Origin: Streptomyces purpureus
Lineage (GTDB): Bacteria > Actinomycetota > Actinomycetes > Streptomycetales > Streptomycetaceae
Assembly (NCBI RefSeq): GCF_014648195.1
Contig: NZ_BMQQ01000016.1
Location: forward strand, 71,353-135,352
Length of the DNA stretch: 64,000 nucleotides
Reading direction: 5' to 3'
Of this stretch, positions 32,617 to 39,987 are shown in pieces. The translations under genes were made by a program, and so were the position numbers. The number at the start of each line of letters is the position of its first letter. Position 1 is the first letter of the stretch. Under the pieces are notes generated by a model that saw only the letters and a list, made by a program, of their open reading frames with translations, was not told the origin of the DNA and made no database searches.

Positions 32617-33387
32617 ATGTCTCCCTACGACCCGTCGGCTTTCCCGCCTTTCGCCGTCACCGTCGATCTGGTCGTGCTCACCGTGCGTCGCCATGCGCTG
32701 TGCGCATTGGTCGTACGCCGGGGAGAGCCGCCGTTCCAAGGGCGATGGGCGCTGCCTGGAGGCTTCGTCCGCGCCGACGAGGACTTGAGTGCGGCGGCCG
32801 CCCGGGAGCTGGCCGAGGAGACCGGGCTGTCCGCGCACGATCCGGTCGCGGGGGTTCCGCTGCCGGGCAACGGCGCGCACCTGGAACAGCTGGCGACCTA
32901 CGGCGACCCCAAGCGCGACCCCCGTATGCGGGTGGTCAGTGTCGCCCACCTCGTCCTCGCCCCCGACCTTCCCGCGCCCCGCGCGGGCGGGGACGCCAAG
33001 GGAGCCCGGTGGGCGCCGGTCGAGGCCCTGCTCGACCAGGAAGGCGGCTTCGCCCGCGACGACGAGCAGCCGGCGCCGCTCGCCTTCGACCACGCGCAGA
33101 TCCTCGCCGACGGTGTGGAACGGGCCCGATCGAAGATCGAGTACTCCTCCCTCGCCACCGCGTTCTGCCCGCCCGAGTTCACCGTCGGCGAGCTGCGGCG
33201 GGTGTACGAAGCCGTCTGGGGCGTCGCCCTCGATCCGCGCAACTTCCACCGCAAGGTGACCGGTACGCCGGGCTTCCTCGTACCGGCCGGGGGCACGACC
33301 ACCCGTCAGGGGGGCCGTCCGGCTCAGCTCTTCCGTGCCGGAACGGCGACGCTCCTGAACCCTCCGATGCTGCGTCCGGAGGTCTGA
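32617..33387 (+). CDS. NrtR-like Nudix domain transcriptional regulator / Nudix hydrolase
   Basis: The 256-residue protein has a complete Nudix box (G49 to L71: GGFVRADEDL then RELAEETGL), so catalytic residues are retained. A C-terminal winged-helix segment follows (about 180-250; FTVGELRRVYEAVWG, DPRNFHRKV), the arrangement of NrtR regulators that sense ADP-ribose and control NAD metabolism. ATG 32617 is preferred with a leaderless promoter. GTG 32566, with AAGAAGGAG 6 bases upstream, would add 17 residues and remains a real alternative. An active ADP-ribose or sugar-nucleotide hydrolase without regulation is the other reading. Confidence 0.82.
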   Translation: MSPYDPSAFPPFAVTVDLVVLTVRRHALCALVVRRGEPPFQGRWALPGGFVRADEDLSAAAARELAEETGLSAHDPVAGVPLPGNGAHLEQLATYGDPKRDPRMRVVSVAHLVLAPDLPAPRAGGDAKGARWAPVEALLDQEGGFARDDEQPAPLAFDHAQILADGVERARSKIEYSSLATAFCPPEFTVGELRRVYEAVWGVALDPRNFHRKVTGTPGFLVPAGGTTTRQGGRPAQLFRAGTATLLNPPMLRPEV

Positions 33388-33507
33388 CCGGCTCTCGCGC
33401 GACGGCCCCGCCGAAGCCAACCTTGCGTCAAAAGTCTGAAATGTCGCGTTATCTTGCTGCGGTACGCGCCCCGCCGCAGAGCGGTCTCAACCACCGCGGG
33501 AGAAGCG

Positions 33508-35256
33508 ATGCTCCAGGTCGTCGGACTCACCAGCGCCCCCCGTCGAGACCGCCCGCCCGCGGTGGACGACCTCACCTTCGAAGCCCGCCCCGGCCACGTC
33601 ACGGCACTGCTCGGCCCCCCGGGCGCGGGCAAGACCACCGCCCTGCGGCTGATGCTCCAGCTGGAGCCCGGCCGCGGCATTACCTACTTCCGCGGCCGTC
33701 CCCTCCACCGGATCGCCCACCCCGCCCGTGAGGTCGGCGTGCTGCTCGGGGACGTACCGGGCCACCCCTCCCGTACGCTGCGCGGCCAGTTGCGGCTGCT
33801 CTGCGCCGCGACCGGAGTGCCCGCCGCACGGGCCGACGACCTGCTCCAGGCCGTGGACCTGACCGGCCTAGAAGGCCAGCGGCTCGGCACCCTCTCACGC
33901 GGAATGGAGCGCCGACTGGGCCTTGCCGCCGCCCTGTTGGCCGACCCCCACACCCTCCTGCTGGACGAGCCCACCGCCGGACTGGCCGCACCGGACGCCG
34001 CCCTGGTCCGTGAACTCCTCCTCACCCATGCCGAACGCGGCGGCACCGTCCTCTGCACCACCGCAGACCCCAAGGAAGCCGCCCGCATCGCCGATCGCGT
34101 CGTCGTCCTCGACGCCGGCCGCCTCGTCGCCGACCAGGACGCGACCGAATTCGCCCGCACCCGGCTGCGCCCCCGCGTCGCCGTCCGTACCCCGCACGCG
34201 GCCCGGCTCGCCGCCGTCCTCACCCGCGAGGCCCGCGCCGCCCGCCGCTCGGTCGAGGTCGTCGCGGAGGGCGGCAACCGGCTCTCGGTCTACGGGGGCG
34301 ACCGTGCCGAGATCGGTGAGGCCGCCTTCCGGCACGGCGTCCTCCTCCACCAACTCGCCGACGAGACCATCGACGCAACACAGACCCCGGAGACTCCAAG
34401 CGGCACGCAGAGCACAGAGGGACCGCCGGCTCCCGCAGCCTCCCAAGCCGCCCCGGACGACCTCCTGCCCGCACCGCGCCCCCCGCGCACCCCTCTGCAG
34501 CCGCTCCGGTACGAAATCCGCAGGCTCACCGGCGTTCCCACCACCCCGCTGGTCGTCGCGGCCGTCCTGGTCTGCTCCGCGCTGCTCGCCGTGCTCCTCG
34601 CGCGCGACGGCCGTAATCCGCTGCCCGCGGCCCTCGCCGGCTGGCCAGGATTTTCGCCGCTGCCACCCGCCGCCCTCGGTGCCGGCCTGCTCGGCGCCTT
34701 CTCGTTCGGGGACGAGTACCGCTACCCGACCCTCTTCTCGGGCCGTGGCGCCGTCCCGCGCCGCCTGGGGCTCCTCCTCGCCAAGCTCGCGGTGACGGGC
34801 GCCTGCGCCCTGCTCATCGCGGTGGCCGTGGTGGTCGTCGACCTGGAGGCCCTGCGCATGGTCTACGGCGGCGACCTGATCCCCGTACCACGGAACTGGC
34901 CCGCGCTCTGTGCCAGTTGGCTCGGGCTCACTGTCGGCTGCGCCTGGGCGGGACTGCTGGCCGCCGGGGTCTTCAGGGTGGCCGCCGCGGGCGTGGCCGC
35001 CGTCCTCGCCGTACCGGTGGTCGTCGTACCGCTGCTGCGCAAGGCGCTCGAAGGAACGTCCCTGCGCTCCGTCGCGGGGCTCCCCGGACGGCTGCGAGAA
35101 CTCGTCTGGCTCGACTGGCCGCAGGCGGTCGACCGCTGGCTCATGGGTGGGCTGCGGGTGATCGCCCAGCCGGTCGGGGCGGCGCTGTCCCTCTCGCTGG
35201 CCGCCCTGCTCGGCGCCTATGTGCTCACCGGCCTGCGCCGCAGGGCCCGTTGGTGA
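33508..35256 (+). CDS. ABC transporter with ATPase and membrane domains in one polypeptide
   Basis: The 582-residue protein has an N-terminal ABC ATPase (Walker A GPPGAGKT at 36-43, signature LSRGM, Walker B LLLDEPTAGL). A Pro-rich linker (about 295-330) follows, then a membrane domain with roughly six hydrophobic segments (VVAAVLVCSALLAVLL, LAVTGACALLIAVAVVVV, and VAAVLAVPVVVVPLL among them), like ABC-2 permeases. ATPase-first order is the reverse of classic exporter half-transporters and suggests a gene fusion of a separate ATPase and permease. The substrate is unknown. AGAAG lies before ATG 33508. Confidence 0.82.
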   Translation: MLQVVGLTSAPRRDRPPAVDDLTFEARPGHVTALLGPPGAGKTTALRLMLQLEPGRGITYFRGRPLHRIAHPAREVGVLLGDVPGHPSRTLRGQLRLLCAATGVPAARADDLLQAVDLTGLEGQRLGTLSRGMERRLGLAAALLADPHTLLLDEPTAGLAAPDAALVRELLLTHAERGGTVLCTTADPKEAARIADRVVVLDAGRLVADQDATEFARTRLRPRVAVRTPHAARLAAVLTREARAARRSVEVVAEGGNRLSVYGGDRAEIGEAAFRHGVLLHQLADETIDATQTPETPSGTQSTEGPPAPAASQAAPDDLLPAPRPPRTPLQPLRYEIRRLTGVPTTPLVVAAVLVCSALLAVLLARDGRNPLPAALAGWPGFSPLPPAALGAGLLGAFSFGDEYRYPTLFSGRGAVPRRLGLLLAKLAVTGACALLIAVAVVVVDLEALRMVYGGDLIPVPRNWPALCASWLGLTVGCAWAGLLAAGVFRVAAAGVAAVLAVPVVVVPLLRKALEGTSLRSVAGLPGRLRELVWLDWPQAVDRWLMGGLRVIAQPVGAALSLSLAALLGAYVLTGLRRRARW

Positions 35257-35332
35257 GCAGATCGGGGGCGGGAAGCCCCATATCGGACGGGTCTCGTTCG
35301 CAACTCCCCGCAGAATGCCCGGTTCCTTCCGA

Positions 35333-35364
35333 TAAAGCGTCAATTGTGTAGGGGGTGCCGATCA
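35333..35364 (+). promoter_or_regulatory. Candidate sigma-WhiG promoter of whiH
   Basis: GCCGATCA (35357-35364) differs at one base from the WhiG/FliA -10 GCCGATAA. Possible -35 elements are TCAA (35340-35343, 13-base spacer) or TAAA (35333-35336, 20-base spacer); neither has the ideal 15-base spacer. whiH is a known WhiG target in S. coelicolor. It lies 64 bases before the start codon. Confidence 0.55.
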
Positions 35365-35427
35365 CCCTTTCGTGTGCTTTTCACCAAAGACCTCAAGGGC
35401 CGCGAGAGGCGCGCCGACAAAGGATGC

Positions 35428-36312
35428 GTGAGTACCCTTGCGCATTCCATGATGACCGCTCGCCCCTCCGAGTCCGGCCTCGCCGGCGCGGGCGACCTCG
35501 ACCGCTACTCCTACGGGGAGGCCCCCGGCGCCGACCGCGTCGGCCCGCCGTCCTGGGAGCCGACCGAAACGGAGTTGGGCCGGGTCGGCCGCAGGGCGGC
35601 GGGCAGTCGCGGCCGAGGGCTGCACGGCCAACTCGTCCAGCAGCTGGGTCAGATGATCGTTTCCGGCGATCTCGGCGCCGACCGGCCACTCGTCCCCGAG
35701 GAGATCGGTCAGCGCTTCGAGGTCTCCCGCACCGTCGTCCGTGAGTCCCTGCGCGTCCTGGAGGCCAAGGGCCTGGTCAGCGCGCGACCCAACGTCGGCA
35801 CCCGGGTCCGCCCCGTCAGCGACTGGAACCTGCTCGACCCCGACATCATCGAATGGCGCGCCTTCGGGCCGCAGCGCGACGACCAGCGCCGCGAGCTCAA
35901 CGAGCTCCGCTGGATGATCGAGCCGCTGGCCGCCCGGCTCGCCGTCGGTCACGGCCGGGACGACATCCAGCAGCGCCTCGGCGACATGGTCGAGATCATG
36001 GGCCACGCCCTCTCCCAGGGGGACGGCATCACCTTCTCCCGGGCCGACACCGAGTTCCACTCCCTCCTCATCCAGCTCGCCGGCAACCGCATGCTGGAGC
36101 ACCTCTCGGGCATCGTCGCCGCTGCGCTCCAGGTCTCCGGAGCCCCCGCGACCAGCTGCGACCGTCCCGGAGAGGCGTGCCTCGTCCAGCACGCCCGTAT
36201 CGTCGACGCCCTCGCGGCGGGGGACGCGCTCGCCGCCGAGACGGCCATGCGCCAGCTGCTGACCGTCCACCCCGAGGTGGAGCGGGTCGTGCCCGCCCCG
36301 CGCGGCAACTGA
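35428..36312 (+). CDS. whiH: WhiH, GntR-family sporulation regulator
   Basis: WhiH controls septation of aerial hyphae in Streptomyces. The 294-residue protein has a GntR winged helix (LHGQLVQQLGQMIVSGDL, LVPEEIGQRFEVSRTVVRESLRVLEAKGLV, about 70-130) and an FCD ligand domain. A roughly 65-residue N-terminal extension precedes it, and position immediately upstream of hrdB fits the whiH-hrdB order I recall from S. coelicolor. GTG 35428 (VSTLAHSMM) has AAAGGA close upstream; an internal ATG 35449 is an alternative. The FCD domain suggests a small carboxylate or metal-linked effector, not identified for WhiH. Confidence 0.92.
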   Translation: MSTLAHSMMTARPSESGLAGAGDLDRYSYGEAPGADRVGPPSWEPTETELGRVGRRAAGSRGRGLHGQLVQQLGQMIVSGDLGADRPLVPEEIGQRFEVSRTVVRESLRVLEAKGLVSARPNVGTRVRPVSDWNLLDPDIIEWRAFGPQRDDQRRELNELRWMIEPLAARLAVGHGRDDIQQRLGDMVEIMGHALSQGDGITFSRADTEFHSLLIQLAGNRMLEHLSGIVAAALQVSGAPATSCDRPGEACLVQHARIVDALAAGDALAAETAMRQLLTVHPEVERVVPAPRGN

Positions 36313-36354
36313 CACCCCGGGCCGCGGCCAGGTGTACGGAGTCGAGCACGGCGC

Positions 36355-36423
36355 GTGCCGCCGGACCCGGAAGGGCGCCCGAGGAGGTGCCGGGAAGGGC
36401 GTCCCATCCGGGTCGGGCGGCAC
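36355..36423. terminator. Large inverted repeat after whiH, probable terminator
   Basis: Arms 36355-36371 and 36407-36423 pair over 17 positions with a single mismatch; 35 bases separate them. It lies 43 bases after the whiH stop and before the hrdB promoter, so it may insulate hrdB. Confidence 0.65.
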
Positions 36424-36496
36424 CGATAGCTCCATTTGATCCTGGTCTGGCAGGTTCGTCGTATATGGGGTGTGACTCGGGCCACGCGGATTGGGC

Positions 36497-36523
36497 GTAA
36501 CACTCCTCGAAACAGTGCGATGA
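36497..36523 (+). promoter_or_regulatory. Candidate ECF-type (sigma-ShbA-like) promoter of hrdB
   Basis: GTAAC (36497-36501), 16 bases, CGATGA (36518-36523). hrdB is reported to be driven mainly by the ECF sigma factor ShbA; the GTAAC/CGATGA pair resembles what I recall of that promoter. The leader to GTG 36688 would be about 155 bases. Confidence 0.5.
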
Positions 36524-36687
36524 CCTAAGAGGTGACAGCCGAGGAGGGAATACAGCCGCCGTAGGAGGCGCTGTGCAGCTCTGAGGTTCAGCCCGCGCCG
36601 TCGGCACATTCCCAGCCGGCGGTCGTCGGCTCCGGCCCGATCATGGGCGGGGCCGGAAGCCGTTTCCATCGTTCCGAGAGGTTGTTC

Positions 36688-38235
36688 GTGTCGGCCAGCA
36701 CATCCCGTACGCTCCCGCCGGAGATCGCCGAGTCCGAGTCTGTGATGGCGCTCATCGAGCGGGGAAAGGCTGATGGGCAGATCGCCGGCGATGACGTGCG
36801 TCGGGCCTTCGAGGCTGACCAGATTCCGCCAACCCAGTGGAAGAATGTTCTGCGCAGCCTCAACCAGATCCTCGAGGAAGAGGGTGTGACGCTGATGGTC
36901 AGTGCAGCGGAGTCGCCGAAGCGCGCCCGCAAGAGCGTCGCTGCGAAGAGCCCGGCCAAGCGCACCGCCACCAAGACCGTCACCGCCAAGACGACCGTGA
37001 CGAAGAGTGTCGCGGCCTCGACGGCGGCTCCGGCGGCCGAGAGCGCGGACATTCCGGTCGACGAGACCGGAGCCACTGCCCCCAAGGCGGCTGCCAAGAA
37101 GGTCGCGGCCAAGAAGACGACGGCCAAGAAGGCCGCCGCGAAGAAGACGACGGCCAAGAAGACCGCCGCCAAGAAGGACGCCGACGAAGTTCTCGAGGGC
37201 GAAGAGCTGATCGACGACGTCCAGCCCGGCAAGGACGACGAAGAGGCCGAGGGCGAGAACAAGGGCTTCGTCCTTTCCGACGAGGACGAGGACGACGCGC
37301 CGGCGCAGCAGGTCGCCGTCGCCGGTGCCACGGCCGACCCGGTCAAGGACTACCTGAAGCAGATCGGCAAGGTCCCCCTGCTCAACGCCGAGCAGGAGGT
37401 CGAGCTCGCCAAGCGCATCGAGGCCGGTCTGTTCGCCGAGGACAAGCTGGCGAACTCCGACAAGCTGGCGCCGAAGCTCAAGCGCGAGCTCGAGATCATC
37501 GCCGAGGACGGCCGCCGGGCCAAGAACCACCTGCTGGAGGCCAACCTCCGCCTCGTGGTCTCGCTGGCCAAGCGCTACACCGGCCGCGGCATGCTCTTCC
37601 TGGACCTGATCCAGGAGGGCAACCTCGGTCTGATCCGCGCGGTCGAAAAGTTCGACTACACCAAGGGCTACAAGTTCTCCACGTACGCCACCTGGTGGAT
37701 CCGTCAGGCGATCACCCGCGCCATGGCCGACCAGGCCCGCACCATCCGTATCCCGGTGCACATGGTCGAGGTCATCAACAAGCTCGCGCGCGTCCAGCGC
37801 CAGATGCTCCAGGACCTGGGCCGCGAGCCCACCCCGGAGGAGCTGGCCAAGGAGCTCGACATGACCCCCGAGAAGGTCATCGAGGTCCAGAAGTACGGCC
37901 GTGAGCCCATCTCGCTGCACACCCCGCTGGGCGAGGACGGCGACAGCGAGTTCGGTGACCTCATCGAGGACTCCGAGGCGGTCGTCCCGGCCGACGCGGT
38001 GAGCTTCACGCTCCTCCAGGAGCAGCTGCACTCCGTGCTCGACACGCTCTCCGAGCGTGAGGCCGGCGTCGTCTCCATGCGCTTCGGTCTCACCGACGGC
38101 CAGCCGAAGACCCTGGACGAGATCGGCAAGGTCTACGGCGTCACGCGTGAGCGGATCCGCCAGATCGAGTCGAAGACGATGTCGAAGCTGCGTCACCCCT
38201 CGCGTTCGCAGGTGCTGCGCGACTACCTCGACTGA
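36688..38235 (+). CDS. hrdB: HrdB, principal RNA polymerase sigma factor
   Basis: This is the essential sigma-70 group 1 factor. The 515-residue protein has region 1.1 (SVMALIERGKADGQIAGDD), then a Streptomyces-type Lys/Ala/Thr-rich linker with KKTTAKK-type repeats, region 1.2 from DPVKDYLKQIGKVPLL, region 2 (NLRLVVSLAKRYTGRGM, DLIQEGN, YATWWIRQAI), region 3 and region 4 (FGLTDGQPKTLDEIG, VTRERIRQIE). GTG 36688 is chosen from the conserved N-terminus MSASTSRTLPPEI and GAGAGG upstream. It is flanked by whiH and a terminated 3' end, and is therefore monocistronic. Confidence 0.98.
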   Translation: MSASTSRTLPPEIAESESVMALIERGKADGQIAGDDVRRAFEADQIPPTQWKNVLRSLNQILEEEGVTLMVSAAESPKRARKSVAAKSPAKRTATKTVTAKTTVTKSVAASTAAPAAESADIPVDETGATAPKAAAKKVAAKKTTAKKAAAKKTTAKKTAAKKDADEVLEGEELIDDVQPGKDDEEAEGENKGFVLSDEDEDDAPAQQVAVAGATADPVKDYLKQIGKVPLLNAEQEVELAKRIEAGLFAEDKLANSDKLAPKLKRELEIIAEDGRRAKNHLLEANLRLVVSLAKRYTGRGMLFLDLIQEGNLGLIRAVEKFDYTKGYKFSTYATWWIRQAITRAMADQARTIRIPVHMVEVINKLARVQRQMLQDLGREPTPEELAKELDMTPEKVIEVQKYGREPISLHTPLGEDGDSEFGDLIEDSEAVVPADAVSFTLLQEQLHSVLDTLSEREAGVVSMRFGLTDGQPKTLDEIGKVYGVTRERIRQIESKTMSKLRHPSRSQVLRDYLD

Positions 38236-38257
38236 TCGAGACCCGATCGCCGTATCG

Positions 38258-38302
38258 ACACCGGAGCCCGGTTCCCCCAGGTGGGGAGCCGGGCTCCGGT
38301 GT
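38258..38302. terminator. hrdB terminator
   Basis: About 20-bp stem (ACACCGGAGCCCGG ... CCGGGCTCCGGTGT) with a short AGGT-type loop, 23 bases after the hrdB stop codon; very stable. Confidence 0.85.
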
Positions 38303-38385
38303 GTGCACGCGCGTGTGGGGGTGCGGGATGCCGCCATCTGGTCGACGCTGGGTGAACCGAGTACATCGGAGAGTCAGGAGGCTCC

Positions 38386-39210
38386 ATGCGTCGTCCCATC
38401 GCCGGAATTGTGGCCGGGCTCCTGGGCATGCTCTCGGTGGCGGCCTGGCCTCTGGCCTCAGGTGCGCGGGCGTCCACCGACAGCGTGATCATCGGTGGGC
38501 AGCCGGTTCTGATCGACGACTCGCCGTGGGTGGTGGCCCTCTCCAGCCGTGACCGGTTCGGGGGTATGCGGGCGGGCCAGTTCTGCGGCGGGGTGGTCGT
38601 CGCGCCGGACAAGGTGCTCACCGCCGCGCACTGCCTGGGCCGGGACGTGCTCGGTACGCCACCGGGCGAGCTCGGCGACCTCCGGGTCATCGCCGGGCGC
38701 TCGGCGCTGGTCGGTATGGGCGGGCAGGAGATCCGGGTGACGTCGGCCTGGACCAACCCCTCGTACGACCCGGCGACCAACAGGGGCGACCTGGCCGTCC
38801 TCACGCTGGCGACGCGGCTGCCGGCCGACCATGTGATCAAGATCGCGCCGAAGGGCGACCGGGCCTACACGGCCGGCACGAGCGCCTCGGTCTACGGCTG
38901 GGGCGACACCACGGGCATCGGCACCTACGCGACATCGCTGCGGGCGGCCACGGTCGGTGTGCTCGCGGACGCCGCGTGCGAGCGGGCGTACCCAGGCGGC
39001 GCGGACGGTACGTACGAGGCGGCCACGATGCTGTGTGCGGGCGACCCAAGGGGAGGCAGGGATGCCTGTCAGGGGGACAGCGGGGGGCCACTGGTGGCCC
39101 GCGGCAAGCTCATCGGACTGGTGTCCTGGGGCAGTGGCTGCGGGCAGGCTGAGAGCCCGGGTGTGTACACCAGGATCTCCGGAGTGCTGCTCCCCGTCGG
39201 CACCCGATGA
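38386..39210 (+). CDS. Secreted trypsin-like serine protease
   Basis: The 274-residue precursor has a signal peptide (MRRPIAGIVAGLLGMLSVAAWPLASGARA) and a short pro-region, with IIGGQP at the predicted mature N-terminus. The triad is H82 (TAAHC), D135 (GDLAVLT) and S232 (GDSGGP). D226, six residues before S232, sits where trypsins hold the S1 aspartate, so cleavage after Arg/Lys is predicted. Cysteines are placed for chymotrypsin-fold disulfides. AGGAGG precedes the ATG. It may be controlled by Streptomyces protease inhibitors (SSI-type), which is general knowledge rather than visible here. Confidence 0.92.
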   Translation: MRRPIAGIVAGLLGMLSVAAWPLASGARASTDSVIIGGQPVLIDDSPWVVALSSRDRFGGMRAGQFCGGVVVAPDKVLTAAHCLGRDVLGTPPGELGDLRVIAGRSALVGMGGQEIRVTSAWTNPSYDPATNRGDLAVLTLATRLPADHVIKIAPKGDRAYTAGTSASVYGWGDTTGIGTYATSLRAATVGVLADAACERAYPGGADGTYEAATMLCAGDPRGGRDACQGDSGGPLVARGKLIGLVSWGSGCGQAESPGVYTRISGVLLPVGTR

Positions 39211-39242
39211 CGCGCGGTGCGGACGGATGCGGAGCTACGAGA

Positions 39243-39281
39243 ACGGGCGGTCGCCTCTGATCGGCAGAGGCGACCGCCCGT
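39243..39281. terminator. Bidirectional terminator between trypsin and DUF7455 genes
   Basis: Perfect 17-bp stem (39243-39259 with 39265-39281; arm ACGGGCGGTCGCCTCTG) and a 5-base loop, between convergent genes. Confidence 0.88.
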
Positions 39282-39326
39282 CGGCCGGTCCTGGACCAGC
39301 CCATGGCTCGTCGTGGATGCGAGGTG

Positions 39327-39554
39327 TCAGCGTTCCTCTTCGACTGTGGTGACCGGCACGGTGAGCCGGTCCGTCTCATCCTGTATTTCCGCGGCGATCT
39401 TCTTGAGTTCCGGCTCGAACTTGCGTCCGTGGTGGGCGCAGAAGAGCAGTTCACCGCCGCTTGTCAGGACGACGCGCAGATACGCCTGGGCGCCGCAGCG
39501 GTCGCAGCGGTCAGCGGCCGTCAGCGGGCTCGCGGGGGTCAGAACAGTAGTCAC
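39327..39554 (-). CDS. Small DUF7455-like zinc-ribbon protein
   Basis: The 75-residue protein has CDRCGAQAYLRV near the N-terminus and LLFCAHHGRKFEPEL in the middle. The CxxC...CxxH pattern predicts a single zinc-ribbon. GTG 39554 is preceded by AGAAGAGG. The family is small and conserved across actinobacteria next to hrdB/parE; I know no experimental role. The open frame to 39876 on this strand is not supported by codon use or a start site. It is convergent with the trypsin gene and divergent from parE. Confidence 0.85.
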   Translation of the reverse strand: MTTVLTPASPLTAADRCDRCGAQAYLRVVLTSGGELLFCAHHGRKFEPELKKIAAEIQDETDRLTVPVTTVEEER

Positions 39555-39987
39555 GTCGCCTCTTCTCTAGCTCGACGAGCTGTCGTACCAGGGTCAACAT
39601 CCAACCAGGCCGAAAACGTTCCCGCTCGTGGCTTTTCCTCGAAACTTCTTCCCGAGGTGGCTGTCTGCTGCCGGTTGGCGGCGAATGAGCCGTATTGCTT
39701 CGCTTTACGGTTTCGCGTTGCTTGTCTCGGTTGCGCCCTCCCCGGCGGGTTGCCGGTTGTTCATGAGGACGTGCCCGGAGCCTAAATGGTTCATGCGTCG
39801 AAGGGAACGTGATGTTCACGTCACCCCATCGAGGGATCGAACACTCATGCGACGCTGGTCTAGCATGAGAAATCACGAGGGTGGCGTGACAACCGCTCTA
39901 CCAGGCCTCGGTACCCTCTGACCGGCGACCGACGCCGGGGCCTTTACCCATCGGGCCAGATTTCAAATTCAGCGAGGAGCGAACCGC
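39555..39987. promoter_or_regulatory. Divergent regulatory region upstream of parE
   Basis: This 433-base, relatively AT-richer region has no gene. A perfect palindrome ACGTGA-TGT-TCACGT lies at 39807-39821. Downstream, TCGAAC (39837-39842) and TAGCAT (39861-39866) with an 18-base spacer make a reasonable parE promoter; the leader would be about 115 bases. A GCGAGGAGCG ribosome site precedes GTG 39988. Confidence 0.5.

Noticed and set aside
26892..33731. A 2,279-codon plus-strand frame over recQ and downstream genes
   Set aside because: Low-complexity Arg/Pro/Gly translation antisense to recQ and out of frame with the downstream genes, caused by GC skew.
36313..36687. tRNA or small RNA gene upstream of hrdB
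   Set aside because: No cloverleaf or conserved tRNA arms; the region is explained by a terminator-like hairpin and promoter elements.
39805..39817. GAAC-N5-GTTC resembling an SOS box upstream of parE
   Set aside because: Spacer is five bases instead of four; it is part of the ACGTGA palindrome instead.
39511..39876. 121-codon minus-strand frame upstream of the DUF7455 gene
   Set aside because: No codon bias, no ribosome site, and it runs through the parE promoter region.
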